Below are positions 32,667-42,317 of a stretch of DNA of 64,000 nt, in pieces. A program made the translations under genes and the position numbers. Below the pieces are notes generated by a model. It worked only from the letters and a program-made list of their open reading frames with translations, was not told where the DNA came from and searched no databases. The DNA is taken from NCBI GenBank assembly GCA_035465395.1, contig DATHRK010000084.1:1-64000 (forward strand). The letters run 5' to 3'. How positions within the stretch are numbered: the stretch's first letter is position 1; every line of letters starts with the position of its first letter. This DNA comes from DATHRK01 sp035465395 (GTDB taxonomy: Bacteria > Gemmatimonadota > Gemmatimonadetes > Longimicrobiales > RSA9).

Positions 32667-33686
32667 TCAGTTCCGGAAGTAGGTCAGCCCCATCGCCTCC
32701 TCCACCCGGGCCATGGTGTCGCGGGCGATCTCACGCATGGCACGGTTGCCGGTGGAGAGGATGTCTTCGACCAGTCCATCCTCCGCGGCGAGCTCCGCCC
32801 GACGGTCCCGCACCGGATCGAGAAACGCGTTGATCGCGGCGGCCAGCTTCGTCTTCACCTCCACGTCGCCGACCGTGCCGGAGCGGTAGCGCGCTTTCAG
32901 ATCTTCGACCTCGGCTTCGTCGGGGTTGAACGCGTCGTGATAGAGGAAGACGGGGTTCCCCTCGACCCTGCCCGGGACGTCGGCGCGGACCCGATTCGGA
33001 TCCGTGTACATGCGGCGCACCCTCTGCGAGACCTCCTCGGCGCTGTCGGAGATCATGATCGCGTTCCCCAGCGACTTGGACATCTTCTGCTTGCCGTAGA
33101 TCCCGGGCAGCGTCGCCACGTCGCTCAGCAGCAGCTCGGGTTCGGTGAAGACCTCCCCGTACAGGTGATTGAAGCGCCGCGCGATCTCGCGCGTGATCTC
33201 CACGTGCGCCGCGTTGTCCTTCCCCACGGGCACGACATCGGCGCGCGCGAGCAGGATGTCGGCCGCCTGGAGGACGGGGTAGCCCACGAGTCCGAACGGG
33301 AGCACGTCGAGCTCGGCGGAAGCCGCCATGTCCTTGACGCTCGGCAGCCGCTCCAGCCGGGGCAGCGACACCAGCATCGAGAAGATGAGCGCCAGCTGCG
33401 CCGTCTCCGGCACCGCCGACTGGACGAAGATCCGCGACCGCGCGGGGTCGATGCCCAACGCCAGGTAGTCCAGCACCATCTCGCGGATGTTGCCGGGCAC
33501 GCGCGCGATCTCTTCGCGCTCCGGTCGGGTCGTGAGGGTGTGGAGATCCGCGACGATGAAGAAGCACTCGTAGTCGTCCTGCATCCGCACGCGGTTGGCC
33601 ACGCTGCCCACCCAGTGGCCGAGATGCAGCCTGCCCGTCGGGCGGTCGCCGGTGAGCACACGCTTCTGTCCGGCCCTGCCGCTCAC
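32667..33686 (-). CDS. trpS: Tryptophanyl-tRNA synthetase
   Basis: 339-residue class Ic synthetase that charges tRNA-Trp. The HIGH-type motif is GRLHLGHWVG (about residues 18-27), the KMSKS motif is intact (KQKMSKSLGN), and VGYPVLQAADILLARADVVPVGKDNAAHVEI is the conserved Trp/ATP pocket segment. The C-terminal anticodon-binding half is of normal length. GTG 33686 overlaps the stop of an upstream unknown gene by 4 nt. No leader or T-box element is visible upstream. Confidence 0.97.
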   Translation of the reverse strand: MSGRAGQKRVLTGDRPTGRLHLGHWVGSVANRVRMQDDYECFFIVADLHTLTTRPEREEIARVPGNIREMVLDYLALGIDPARSRIFVQSAVPETAQLALIFSMLVSLPRLERLPSVKDMAASAELDVLPFGLVGYPVLQAADILLARADVVPVGKDNAAHVEITREIARRFNHLYGEVFTEPELLLSDVATLPGIYGKQKMSKSLGNAIMISDSAEEVSQRVRRMYTDPNRVRADVPGRVEGNPVFLYHDAFNPDEAEVEDLKARYRSGTVGDVEVKTKLAAAINAFLDPVRDRRAELAAEDGLVEDILSTGNRAMREIARDTMARVEEAMGLTYFRN

Positions 33687-34153
33687 GACCCCTCCCGTCT
33701 CTTGTCGCGCCCGCCGCGGTCGGAGCGGGGTGTCCTATGCGGGCCCGTGCTGCGGCGGGGGCTTCGTCGAGTCCGGCGTGGCCGGGTCACCGTAGTGCCC
33801 TCCGGAGGCACCTCGGTCGACGTCATCAGCAGGTCCACCAGTTGGGAGGGGAAGAGCGCGCACAGGCGTCCCCGGGGCAGCAGCGCCTCGCGCGCGGGGT
33901 AGCCGGGCTTCTCTGCGCGGTAGAAGTGGACGGCGACCGCCACCGATGCGACCGCCACGTCAGTCCCCCAAGCCGCTTCGCCGGCTTCCCTGGCCACCCA
34001 CTCCACGCCCTCGTGCTCGAAACGGACCTCCTCCGCGGCCGTCCCGTCGCCGCCGGGCGCGGGGCGTTCCGCCGCCGACGTGTCGGTGTCGGTCGAAAGG
34101 TGCGACATGAGCTCGCGGACCGGAATCGGTCCGGCACGCTCGGAGGTACCCAT
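33683..34153 (-). CDS. Protein of unknown function coupled to trpS (156 aa)
   Basis: The frame starts at ATG 34153 and its TGA overlaps the trpS GTG by 4 nt. The N-terminal half is acidic (STDTDTSAAERPAPGGDG). The middle (VRFEHEGVEWVAREAG, VAVASVAVAVHFYRAEKPGYPAREALLPRGRL) looks folded. The last 35 residues are strongly basic and disordered (RPRRTRRSPRRS ... RGGRDKRREGS), suggesting nucleic-acid contact. No named family recognised. Confidence 0.6.
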   Translation of the reverse strand: MGTSERAGPIPVRELMSHLSTDTDTSAAERPAPGGDGTAAEEVRFEHEGVEWVAREAGEAAWGTDVAVASVAVAVHFYRAEKPGYPAREALLPRGRLCALFPSQLVDLLMTSTEVPPEGTTVTRPRRTRRSPRRSTGPHRTPRSDRGGRDKRREGS

Positions 34154-34324
34154 TGCAGCCCCAAGGAAGTCGACGATCGGGGTCGAATCGACGCAGCCGC
34201 CAACCTACGGCCTCGGACGCCGGTGCGACATTCCACGGGGACGCGTCCGGGGCTGGGCACGGCGGAGCACCGACGGCCCTGCTTGCCGGCGCTACATGGC
34301 CACTTTCTTGCGTAAACAGGTACT

Positions 34325-34343
34325 CCGGACCGTTACGGTCCGG
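34325..34343. promoter_or_regulatory. Perfect inverted repeat upstream of a receiver gene
   Basis: CCGGACCG and CGGTCCGG separated by TTA, about 50 bp before the GTG of the receiver gene at 34391, in a 237-bp divergent gap. Could be an operator or a short hairpin. No clear -35/-10 pair was found around it. Confidence 0.35.
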
Positions 34344-34390
34344 CGGAAGCGATAGACTCTGATCCAACCCCAAACAAGGGCTATCGGCGG

Positions 34391-34864
34391 GTGGAACAGG
34401 CCATCGAAAAGCACGACGCCCGCCCGAGGCGGATCCTGGTGGCGGAAGACCACCGCGACAGCCTCGAGGCGATGCGGCTCATGTTCGAGGCCGCGGGCTA
34501 CGACGTGATTACCGCCGAGAACGGTCTTCAGGCGGTCGCGAAGGCGCAATCCGAAGGGCCGGATATCATCCTGATGGACATGATGATGCCTTCCATGGAT
34601 GGCTTCACGGCCACGCGCGAACTGCGTGAACGCAAGCTCGGCACCCCGATCATCGCGGTCACCGCCATGGAGGGTGCGCGGGGACGCGCGATCGAGGCGG
34701 GAGTCAACGACTTCGTGCCGAAGCCGATCGACTTCCGCGAGCTCTTCCGGAAGGTGAGGCGGTGGCTGGATGACGACGCCCGCCCTCGCGACGGCGAGAT
34801 CTCTCTGCACGACGACGCCGCCCCCCCCTCCGCGGACCGCGCTCCCGAGCCGGGCGAGGAGTGA
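34391..34864 (+). CDS. Single-domain response regulator receiver
   Basis: 157 residues: one CheY-like receiver with the acidic pair ED (residues 19-20), phospho-acceptor D63 in IILMDMMMP, Thr in VTAMEG and Lys in VPKPIDF. The FRELFRKVRRWLDDDA helix ends the domain and a short acidic, unstructured tail follows. No output domain, so it acts by protein contact, as in chemotaxis or phosphorelay shuttles. GTG start at 34391. No kinase is adjacent; a degenerate receiver is encoded convergently 65 bp downstream. Confidence 0.9.
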   Translation: MEQAIEKHDARPRRILVAEDHRDSLEAMRLMFEAAGYDVITAENGLQAVAKAQSEGPDIILMDMMMPSMDGFTATRELRERKLGTPIIAVTAMEGARGRAIEAGVNDFVPKPIDFRELFRKVRRWLDDDARPRDGEISLHDDAAPPSADRAPEPGEE

Positions 34865-34929
34865 CTTGACGCGAGCGCGGGCGGTACCTGCCGCGCTCCG
34901 GCAGCCGCTCTAGTGTAGCGGCGCCGACG

Positions 34930-35340
34930 TCAGGTGTGCGCGAACGGCAGCGTGGAGCGCTCCCTTGCGGGGCCCGCCGGGGCGAGGCGCTCGATCGTGC
35001 CCTTCAGCGCCGCCGACCGCACGGGGCGCACCACGTAACCACGACAGCCGATACGACGCAGCCGCGAGACGAGGTTGGGCAGCGCACGGTCGATGACCGC
35101 CACCACCGGCAGGTCCGACACGCCAGCGCGTGCCAGCTGCTCGGGCAGTGACGTTCCGGGCATCGTGTTCGACTTGTAGTAGCACACGATGAGATCCGGC
35201 CGGTGATTCACCGCCAATCGAAGCGCGTGCGAATCATCGGGCGCCGGGAGGATGCCCCAGTCGCTGTAGTTGACGATTCCCGTCAGCGTGGCGTAGGTCT
35301 CGGCGTCAAGGCCCACCGCCAGAAGGAGGCGCTTGTTCAT
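34930..35340 (-). CDS. Degenerate (pseudo-)receiver protein
   Basis: 136 residues with the receiver-fold pattern: LLLAVGLDAETYATLTGIV, HALRLAVNHRPDLIVCYY, LPVVAVIDRA and CRGYVVRPVRSAALKGTIERL. The phospho-acceptor position (RPDLIVCY, about Y54) is Tyr, the acidic pair near residue 10 is reduced to a single Asp, and the KP motif is RP (105-106). It therefore should not accept phosphate by the normal route and may signal constitutively or bind other partners. ATG 35340. Assignment is by fold pattern only. Confidence 0.6.
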   Translation of the reverse strand: MNKRLLLAVGLDAETYATLTGIVNYSDWGILPAPDDSHALRLAVNHRPDLIVCYYKSNTMPGTSLPEQLARAGVSDLPVVAVIDRALPNLVSRLRRIGCRGYVVRPVRSAALKGTIERLAPAGPARERSTLPFAHT

Positions 35341-35415
35341 AAGCGCAAACCTTTGGCTATGCGGGTCCCGCGACGTGCGCGGGTGGGGAGAGCGGGAAGT
35401 GATCCCAGATGAACG

Positions 35416-36036
35416 CTACAAGCCTGCCACCTGCGTGTCCAGACTCTTGATGGACTCCACCGAAAGCGCGCGTAACACGTCTTCGCCGTAGAACATACGG
35501 ATCCACCGGGCCTGAATCGGCGTGACCCGGCGCACCGCCCACACCAACTCCACGTAATTTGGCTCTCGAGGCTCGCTCCGCAGCGTCATCCCCACCTCTC
35601 GGGGTGTTCGGTTGCCCTTCCGATTGTTACAAGCCGAACACGCCGAAACGACGTTCGCCCAGGTGTTCTCGCCCCCCCGCGAGATGGGCAGCACGTGGTC
35701 TCGCGTCAGGAACTCGCGGCCGCGCAGGTCCGCACGGTGCCTGCCGCAGTACTGGCAGCAGTAGTGGTCCCGCGCGAACAGGAACGTGTTGGTGACCTGC
35801 CGGCGAAAGCGGCGCGGGACGTGGACGAAGCGGACGAGGCGAATGACGACCGGGCACGGCAGGCGACGACGCTCGGAGCGGAATACCCGGGCGTCGTCGA
35901 TCTCGAGGATCTCGGCCTTTTGGTCGAGAACCAACCGCAACGCCCGCCGGAGCGGCAGAATGGTCAGGGGCTCGTACGAGGCATTCAGCGCCAGACAACC
36001 CACGCGCTTCACTCCCGAATCGAAGAAGGCCCACAC
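35416..36036 (-). CDS. HNH endonuclease-domain protein
   Basis: 206 residues from GTG 36036. The HNH zinc-finger nuclease core is complete: CQYCG, LTRDHVLPISRGGENTWANVVSACSACNNRKGN, with two Cys pairs for structural zinc and D-H...N...N/H for metal catalysis. An N-terminal LALNASYEPLTILPLRRALRLVL region precedes it, as in the widespread 5-methylcytosine-restriction-like or housekeeping HNH proteins of Actinobacteria, Deinococci and Gemmatimonadota. No methylase is linked, so restriction is not implied. Downstream of priA, same strand, 115-bp gap. Confidence 0.88.
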   Translation of the reverse strand: MWAFFDSGVKRVGCLALNASYEPLTILPLRRALRLVLDQKAEILEIDDARVFRSERRRLPCPVVIRLVRFVHVPRRFRRQVTNTFLFARDHYCCQYCGRHRADLRGREFLTRDHVLPISRGGENTWANVVSACSACNNRKGNRTPREVGMTLRSEPREPNYVELVWAVRRVTPIQARWIRMFYGEDVLRALSVESIKSLDTQVAGL

Positions 36037-36151
36037 CGACGCGGCGGAGTGTACGGTTGCTCTTCGGGGGCCGCAAGCGTCCTCCGCGCCCGTTAGGAAC
36101 GTGGGTACACCATCGGATGTGGCGGCGTGCCGGGCCGGAGGTCGGCATCGG

Positions 36152-38467
36152 TTACAGCAGGGCCAGCGGATCCCGATCCAGGCTCACGCGAACGTCGGTC
36201 CCGCCGACGCGGTCGGCGCATGCCTCCAGAAGCCACCTGGACACGCGACCGAGAGGCCCCGGTTCGGCGGCCCGCAATAGCAGGTGCCAGCGCCAACGAT
36301 CCCGGATCCGGTCGATGGGACAGGGGGCCGGCCCCAGGATCTCTACCGAGGTCGCCCGCAGGGCCCCGAGTTGCCGCGCCGCGTCCCGGGCGATCGACGT
36401 GGCGTGCTCCTGCACGGCGGCCTCGGCGGTCCCCGTGACGATCACGTTGGTGAGCCTGCCGAAGGGCGGATACCCCGGCCCCTTCCGCTCCTCCTGCTCC
36501 CTCGCGACGAAGGCGTCGTAATCGTGGCCCTGGGCGGCGCGGATGGCGTAGTGGGCCGGATGCGCGGTCTGGATCAGGACCTCGCCCCCGGCGGGCCCGC
36601 GACCGGCGCGACCGGCGACCTGGGTCAGCAACTGGAACGTGCGCTCGGCCGCACGGAAATCCGGCAGGTTCAGGCCGACGTCGGCGTTGACTACCCCCAC
36701 CAGCGTCACGTTGGGGAAGTCCAGGCCCTTGGCGATCATCTGCGTGCCGAGGAGGATGTCCACCTCGCGTCTCCGCACGCGGTCCAGTATGCGGTGGTGC
36801 GACCACTTCTCGCCGGTCGTGTCGACGTCCATGCGGGCGATGCGAGCCTCCGGGAAGGCCTCGTAGACCGCCCGCTCGACCTGTTCGGTGCCGTAGCCTC
36901 GGTAGCGGACGACATCGGAGCCGCAGCGGGCGCACGTGCGCGGCGGCGGCTCTGCGTGGGCGCAGTAGTGGCAGACGAGGCGGCGCCGACCGCGATGGTA
37001 GGTGAGCGATACGTTGCAGCGAGGGCACTGGAGCACGTCGCCGCAGCCGCGGCACTGGAGGAACGTCGCGTAGCCGCGCCGGTTGAGCAGCAGGATCGAC
37101 TGCTCGTCGCGCGCCAGCCGCTGACGCAACGCCTCCGTCAGGGGCTCCGAAAGAATACCGGGGCCGCGCCCGCCGCTGGGGGCCGCGGATCCCGGGGTCG
37201 CGCTCCGCCCGGCATCCGCGGAGCGGGCCCGCAGGTCGATCGTTCGCACCGGGGGCAATGGCCGGTCGGCGACCCGATCGGGCAGGGTCAGCAGGCGGAA
37301 CTTGCCGATGGCCGCGTTGTGCCAGCTCTCCATCGACGGAGTCGCGCTCCCCAGCAGGCATAGGGCGCGGGCAGCCCGGGCGCGCATGATGGCCACCTCC
37401 CGGGCGTGGTAGCGCGGGGTCTCCGACTGCTTGTAGGAACCCTCGTGCTCCTCGTCGACGACGATGGCACCGAGGTTCGGGACGGGCGCGAAGACGGCCG
37501 AGCGCGCGCCTACGGCGATGCGCTTCTCGCCGGCCCGCAGCGCCGACCAGGCGTCGAAGCGCTCACCGTCGCTGAGCGCGCTGTGAAGCACCGCGACGCG
37601 GTCGCCGAACGCCCCCCGGAAACGGGCGACCGTTTGCGGTGTCAGCGCGATCTCGGGCACGAGGACGATGGCCCCGCGACCGCGCTCCTCGACGACGTGC
37701 CGCAGGAGCTCGATGTAGACCAGCGTCTTGCCCGAGCCGGTGACCCCGCGGAGCAGGTAGGGGAGCGGCGGAGACGCGCCCGCGGACTCCAGCGCCGACA
37801 CCGCCTCCGCCACGGCGGCCGCCTGCGCCGGAGTCGGCCGCAGCCGCGGCGCCGGGCCGTCGTCGTCCGCCGCGAACGGGTCGCGCGGGTCCGCCTCGTC
37901 GTCGATACGCGCGACGCCGCGGCCGACCAGGCCGTCGATCACGGACGCCGAATAGCCCGCCTCGCGGAGCGACGCCACGTCCGCCGTGCGGCCGGCGTTC
38001 TCCAACCACTCGAACAGCTCGCGCTGACGACGAGCGCGTCCGAAGAGCGCATCCCTCTCCAGCAGGCCCGGCGGGTCGCCGACCAATCGCAGGACGCGCC
38101 GCGTGCGCGCAGCCGGGTCGGGACGCGCGGGCGCGGAGAGGCCGGCGGGGAGCGCCGCCCGCAGCACCTGGCCGAGCGAGGCGAGGTAGTAGTCCGCGAT
38201 CCAGCGCGCGAGCGCGAGCAGCTCCGAGGAGACGCTCGGCTCGTCCTCCAGCACGTCCGCGACGGAGCGTACGCGCGCTGGCACGTCGCGGCCGCGCGCG
38301 GGCCCTCCGACCGCCCAGCCGATGAGGCGTCGGCGCCCGAAGGGCACGAGCACCCGGGTGCCGGGAGCCAGGGGCGTCGGCGTGCGGTAGAGGAAGGTGC
38401 GGGGGACGGGCACCGGCAGCGCCACTTCGATGAGGCCCGCGCCCGCCGCCGCGTCGCGGGAGGACAC
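36152..38467 (-). CDS. priA: Primosomal protein N' (replication restart helicase PriA)
   Basis: 771-residue helicase that reloads the replisome at stalled forks. Helicase motifs: GVTGSGKTLVYIEL (Walker A), VDEEHEGSYKQ (DEEH), LGSATPSME and QMIAKGLDFPNV, ending in GRAGRG. The zinc domain has four CxxC pairs (CRGCG, CPRCN, CHYC, CARCG). The N-terminal 3'-DNA-binding domain (PRTFLYRTP...LVPFGRR) is present. GTG 38467 lies one base after the stop of the GvpL/F-like gene, so the two are likely coupled. Confidence 0.96.
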   Translation of the reverse strand: MSSRDAAAGAGLIEVALPVPVPRTFLYRTPTPLAPGTRVLVPFGRRRLIGWAVGGPARGRDVPARVRSVADVLEDEPSVSSELLALARWIADYYLASLGQVLRAALPAGLSAPARPDPAARTRRVLRLVGDPPGLLERDALFGRARRQRELFEWLENAGRTADVASLREAGYSASVIDGLVGRGVARIDDEADPRDPFAADDDGPAPRLRPTPAQAAAVAEAVSALESAGASPPLPYLLRGVTGSGKTLVYIELLRHVVEERGRGAIVLVPEIALTPQTVARFRGAFGDRVAVLHSALSDGERFDAWSALRAGEKRIAVGARSAVFAPVPNLGAIVVDEEHEGSYKQSETPRYHAREVAIMRARAARALCLLGSATPSMESWHNAAIGKFRLLTLPDRVADRPLPPVRTIDLRARSADAGRSATPGSAAPSGGRGPGILSEPLTEALRQRLARDEQSILLLNRRGYATFLQCRGCGDVLQCPRCNVSLTYHRGRRRLVCHYCAHAEPPPRTCARCGSDVVRYRGYGTEQVERAVYEAFPEARIARMDVDTTGEKWSHHRILDRVRRREVDILLGTQMIAKGLDFPNVTLVGVVNADVGLNLPDFRAAERTFQLLTQVAGRAGRGPAGGEVLIQTAHPAHYAIRAAQGHDYDAFVAREQEERKGPGYPPFGRLTNVIVTGTAEAAVQEHATSIARDAARQLGALRATSVEILGPAPCPIDRIRDRWRWHLLLRAAEPGPLGRVSRWLLEACADRVGGTDVRVSLDRDPLALL

Positions 38468-38468
38468 G

Positions 38469-39098
38469 TCAGTTCGTGAGTCGGACGAAATCGTACGGTG
38501 GCCAGGGCCAGGTGACGTCGAACACGAGCGCTCCCTCGAGGCTGGCCTCCACCGCCTCCACCTTCTCCACGAACGCTTTCATGTGGTCGCGTTCCACCAG
38601 GAAGGCGGCGCCGAACACCCGGCCTTCGGGGACCTTGAAGGGCACTCCTCCGCGCGCCATGCGCTTGAGCTCGGCGTACGCGCGCCCCGCCGTCTCCCGG
38701 TGCTCGGGCAGCGGGGCATGGCCCTCCGGCACGTCCATGTGCACGCGTATTTCCCAGTGCCCCTCGACGTGCGCGAGTCCTCGATCCAGGTTCTCGTACT
38801 CCTCGCGCAGGAACGACAGGAGAGCCTTCCGGTCGCGAAAGACGACGCCCACGGGCGCGGGCAGCACCGTTTCCATGCGCATCGTCTCGTCGACCACGCG
38901 GTGATGCGCGAGGATCGACTCGCCGCTCACCTCCGGCTCGATGAACTCCGCCGCGGTCACGACGGCCGCCACGTCCTTGTACGCCACCCGGAGGAGGCTG
39001 CGCCCCGCGTCCTCCTTGCGCCGCAGGATCTCCCAGCTGCCGACCGCCCGGACGAAGCCGAACAGGTAGAGCCCATCGGGTACGTCGCGGTCAGCCAT
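38469..39098 (-). CDS. Orphan GvpL/GvpF-family gas-vesicle-type protein
   Basis: 209 residues. N-terminal GLYLFGFV strand, LRVAYKDVAAVVTAAEF, HHRVVDETMRMETVLPAPVGVVFRD and the closing DVTWPWPPYDFVRL are the hallmarks of GvpL/GvpF (family ends in TGPWPPYxF). In gas-vesicle clusters these proteins are minor shell-assembly factors; orphan members occur widely and their job is unknown. No GvpA or other Gvp gene is in the window. It is wedged between the M24 peptidase (8-nt overlap) and priA (1-nt gap). Confidence 0.85.
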   Translation of the reverse strand: MADRDVPDGLYLFGFVRAVGSWEILRRKEDAGRSLLRVAYKDVAAVVTAAEFIEPEVSGESILAHHRVVDETMRMETVLPAPVGVVFRDRKALLSFLREEYENLDRGLAHVEGHWEIRVHMDVPEGHAPLPEHRETAGRAYAELKRMARGGVPFKVPEGRVFGAAFLVERDHMKAFVEKVEAVEASLEGALVFDVTWPWPPYDFVRLTN

Positions 39099-40311
39099 CG
39101 GCCTCAGGGAGCGCCAGGACGCGATCCTGCGGATCGGGCGTCGTCACCTCGGGGCCGTCCTCGCCCATCCATACGTTGATCTCGGTGCGTAGTCCCACAT
39201 TTCCGCGCAGGTAGATGCCGGGCTCGATCGAGAACCCGACGCCGGGCGCGAGGATACGGGTTTCGTGGGTCTCCAGGTCGTCGATGTTGGGCCCCGTGCC
39301 GTGCAGATCGCGGTCGATGGAGTGCCCCGTGCGGTGCACGAAGGCATCCCCCCAGCCGCGCTCGCGGACGACCGCGCGGGTCGCGTCGTCGACCTCCCAC
39401 CCGGCGGTCGGTTCGCCGGCGTCGGCCCGCTCGCGCAGCAGCTCCACCGCCGCGTCGCGACCGTCGCGAATGGCGGCGAAGAGCTCCGCCACGCGACCGG
39501 GAACCTCGGCGCCAAGGTGGCCCATCCACGTCTGGTCGGCGTACACCGCGTCCTCGCTCTCCTTGCCCCAGAGGTCGATCAGGAGGGTCTGGCCGCGTTC
39601 GATCAGTGCCCCCTTCTCGCCGGGTGCGTAGTGCGGGTCGGCGGCGTTGGGGCCGATCGCGACGATCGTGTCGGCGCCGATGGTGAGGCCGCCCTCGCCC
39701 AGAGCGTCGATGATCCAGCGGCGAAGCTCGCCTTCGCTCAGCGGCGCGCCGTCGCGCGCGGCCTCGGCCGCGCGGTGAAAGGCCCGCGCCGCCACGTCGG
39801 CCACCGTCTTCGCCGCGCGGAGGTGCGAGGCGCGACCTTCCTCGTCCCACGCCGAGTAGAAGCGCGAGACGAGCTCCGCCGAGGTCACGACCGTGGGTCC
39901 CATGCGCTCCACCAACTCGGCCACGCCGAGGGGCACGAGGTCCAGCGCGGGCACCGCGTCGCTGCGGGAGATCTCCATTGCGACCGACTCGGTGCCGCGC
40001 AGGGTCCGGGCGAGCTCGGTCTCGAGCGAGCGCCAGCCGACGTACTCCCGGGTGGACCACGGCCACAGAGCCCACGGCCCGAGCTCGATACCGTGGATGA
40101 TCGCAGTGGGCTCACCCTTCGCCGGGATCCACACGAACCACCGCCGGGTGAGGTCCCCCAGCCCGACGAGTCCTCCGGAGACCGCGTTGCGCGCGTGCAG
40201 ATCGTAGAGGAGCCAGCCGTCCAGCTCGAGCTCGCGCAGCACGGCCCGGATCCCGGGCAACTCCGCCTGCAAGCGGGCAAAATCCGACGATGCGGACAGA
40301 TCCAACGCCAC
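39091..40311 (-). CDS. M24-family metallopeptidase (Xaa-Pro aminopeptidase-like)
   Basis: 406 residues from GTG 40311, with AGGAGG just upstream. N-terminal creatinase-like domain, then the pita-bread metallopeptidase fold: metal ligands in LLIDLWGK and DAVYADQTW (Asp, Asp), the His in HRTGHSIDRDLHG, and two Glu in FSIEPGIYL and RTEINVW. The first Asp-containing strand reads LIDLWG, which is less typical. It removes N-terminal residues next to proline or trims peptides in the cytoplasm. Between the methyltransferase (37 nt upstream) and the GvpL/F-like gene. Confidence 0.9.
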   Translation of the reverse strand: MALDLSASSDFARLQAELPGIRAVLRELELDGWLLYDLHARNAVSGGLVGLGDLTRRWFVWIPAKGEPTAIIHGIELGPWALWPWSTREYVGWRSLETELARTLRGTESVAMEISRSDAVPALDLVPLGVAELVERMGPTVVTSAELVSRFYSAWDEEGRASHLRAAKTVADVAARAFHRAAEAARDGAPLSEGELRRWIIDALGEGGLTIGADTIVAIGPNAADPHYAPGEKGALIERGQTLLIDLWGKESEDAVYADQTWMGHLGAEVPGRVAELFAAIRDGRDAAVELLRERADAGEPTAGWEVDDATRAVVRERGWGDAFVHRTGHSIDRDLHGTGPNIDDLETHETRILAPGVGFSIEPGIYLRGNVGLRTEINVWMGEDGPEVTTPDPQDRVLALPEADG

Positions 40312-40348
40312 GAATCCTCCTATCCCTTGGTGCGCTGCGAGGGGCGCG

Positions 40349-41326
40349 TCACGAGCTGGGAGGCTCCGGTGGGGCGATCGTCCCGCCGGGGCCGGCCTTC
40401 CTGACCCCCCAGATCAGCGAGAGACCGAGCACGCGCTCCCGGCTCACCAGTCTCCGCAACTCCTGCTCCCGCCCGATCGCAGCCGAGATACCCGGCCACC
40501 CATAACGCCGCAAGGCGGCGAAGGCGACCGCGAAGCGATCGCGTACGGTGAAGAAGTCCGTCAGCGTCCGCACCGAAGCGGCGCCGGTGCGCGAGGCGGC
40601 GACGTCCGACAGATCCTCGGCGTTCAGCTCGCCGACACCCGCCGCCCGCAGCATCACCTTCCAGCGCTGCGCCAGGTAGGGACGGAACCCGAACCGCCGC
40701 GCGAGGATCGCCTTGCGGGCCTCCTCCACGTCCGCGGTCCATACCGGCTGCACCAGCAACACCCGGCCGCCGGGCTTCACGACCCTGGCGAGCTCACGGA
40801 CGCCGCGCTCGGCGTCGGCCGCCGAGAGCCCGATCTCGCCGATCGCCAGATCGAACACCGCGTCCGTGTACGGCAGGTCGCGCGGATCGCCCTGATCGAA
40901 CTGCACCAGGGTGCCCAGGCCGGCGACGCGGGCGCGCTCGGTCGCGTGCGCGACCAGGTCCGCGTCCGGATCGACGCCGACGCCGTGAGCGCCGCTTGCG
41001 CTCGCGAGGAACCGGGCCGCGGAACCGGTCGCGGACGGCGCGATCAGGAACTCGTCCCCGGGCCCCAACGCCGAGACGCGTGCGACGTGACGGTAGAGCT
41101 CGGCGCGGCCTTCGGCGAGACCCCGACTGCGGCTCAACCGCGCGATGTCCAGTGCCGAGGGAATCGCCCGCCCGGGGACGGCGACGCCCGCCCCCAGCAC
41201 CGCGGCGGGAGCCGTCCCCCCGGTCCGATTCGCCTGCTCGCTCCCGTCGTCGGGGTCGTCCGCTTCGCGCGGGCCATTGGGCGGGGCCATGGCTGGAATC
41301 TGGCCCGCGGGCGGATCGGCGGTCAA
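40349..41326 (-). CDS. Class I SAM-dependent methyltransferase
   Basis: 325 residues (ATG 41326; another ATG at 41290 would remove 12 residues). SAM-binding motif I is unusual: EFLIAPSATGSAARFLA in place of the E/D-x-G-x-G-x-G loop. The acidic ribose-binding strand HGVGVDPDADLV, the motif II-like FDLAIGEIGLS and the WKPGG-like VVKPGGRVLLVQP support the methyltransferase fold. The C-terminal half is helical (FGFRPYLAQRWKVMLRAAG, TDFFTVRDRFAVAFAAL). The degenerate glycine loop leaves activity uncertain. Follows the HDAC-family gene by 19 nt. Confidence 0.75.
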   Translation of the reverse strand: MTADPPAGQIPAMAPPNGPREADDPDDGSEQANRTGGTAPAAVLGAGVAVPGRAIPSALDIARLSRSRGLAEGRAELYRHVARVSALGPGDEFLIAPSATGSAARFLASASGAHGVGVDPDADLVAHATERARVAGLGTLVQFDQGDPRDLPYTDAVFDLAIGEIGLSAADAERGVRELARVVKPGGRVLLVQPVWTADVEEARKAILARRFGFRPYLAQRWKVMLRAAGVGELNAEDLSDVAASRTGAASVRTLTDFFTVRDRFAVAFAALRRYGWPGISAAIGREQELRRLVSRERVLGLSLIWGVRKAGPGGTIAPPEPPSS

Positions 41327-41345
41327 ACGGCGCCCCGGGGCCGGG

Positions 41346-42305
<960 letters not shown>

Positions 42306-42317
42306 GACGCCCGCGAC

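Noticed and set aside
35416..36036. Restriction endonuclease or intron-homing HNH
   Set aside because: No methylase, intron or mobile element next to it; looks like a housekeeping HNH protein.
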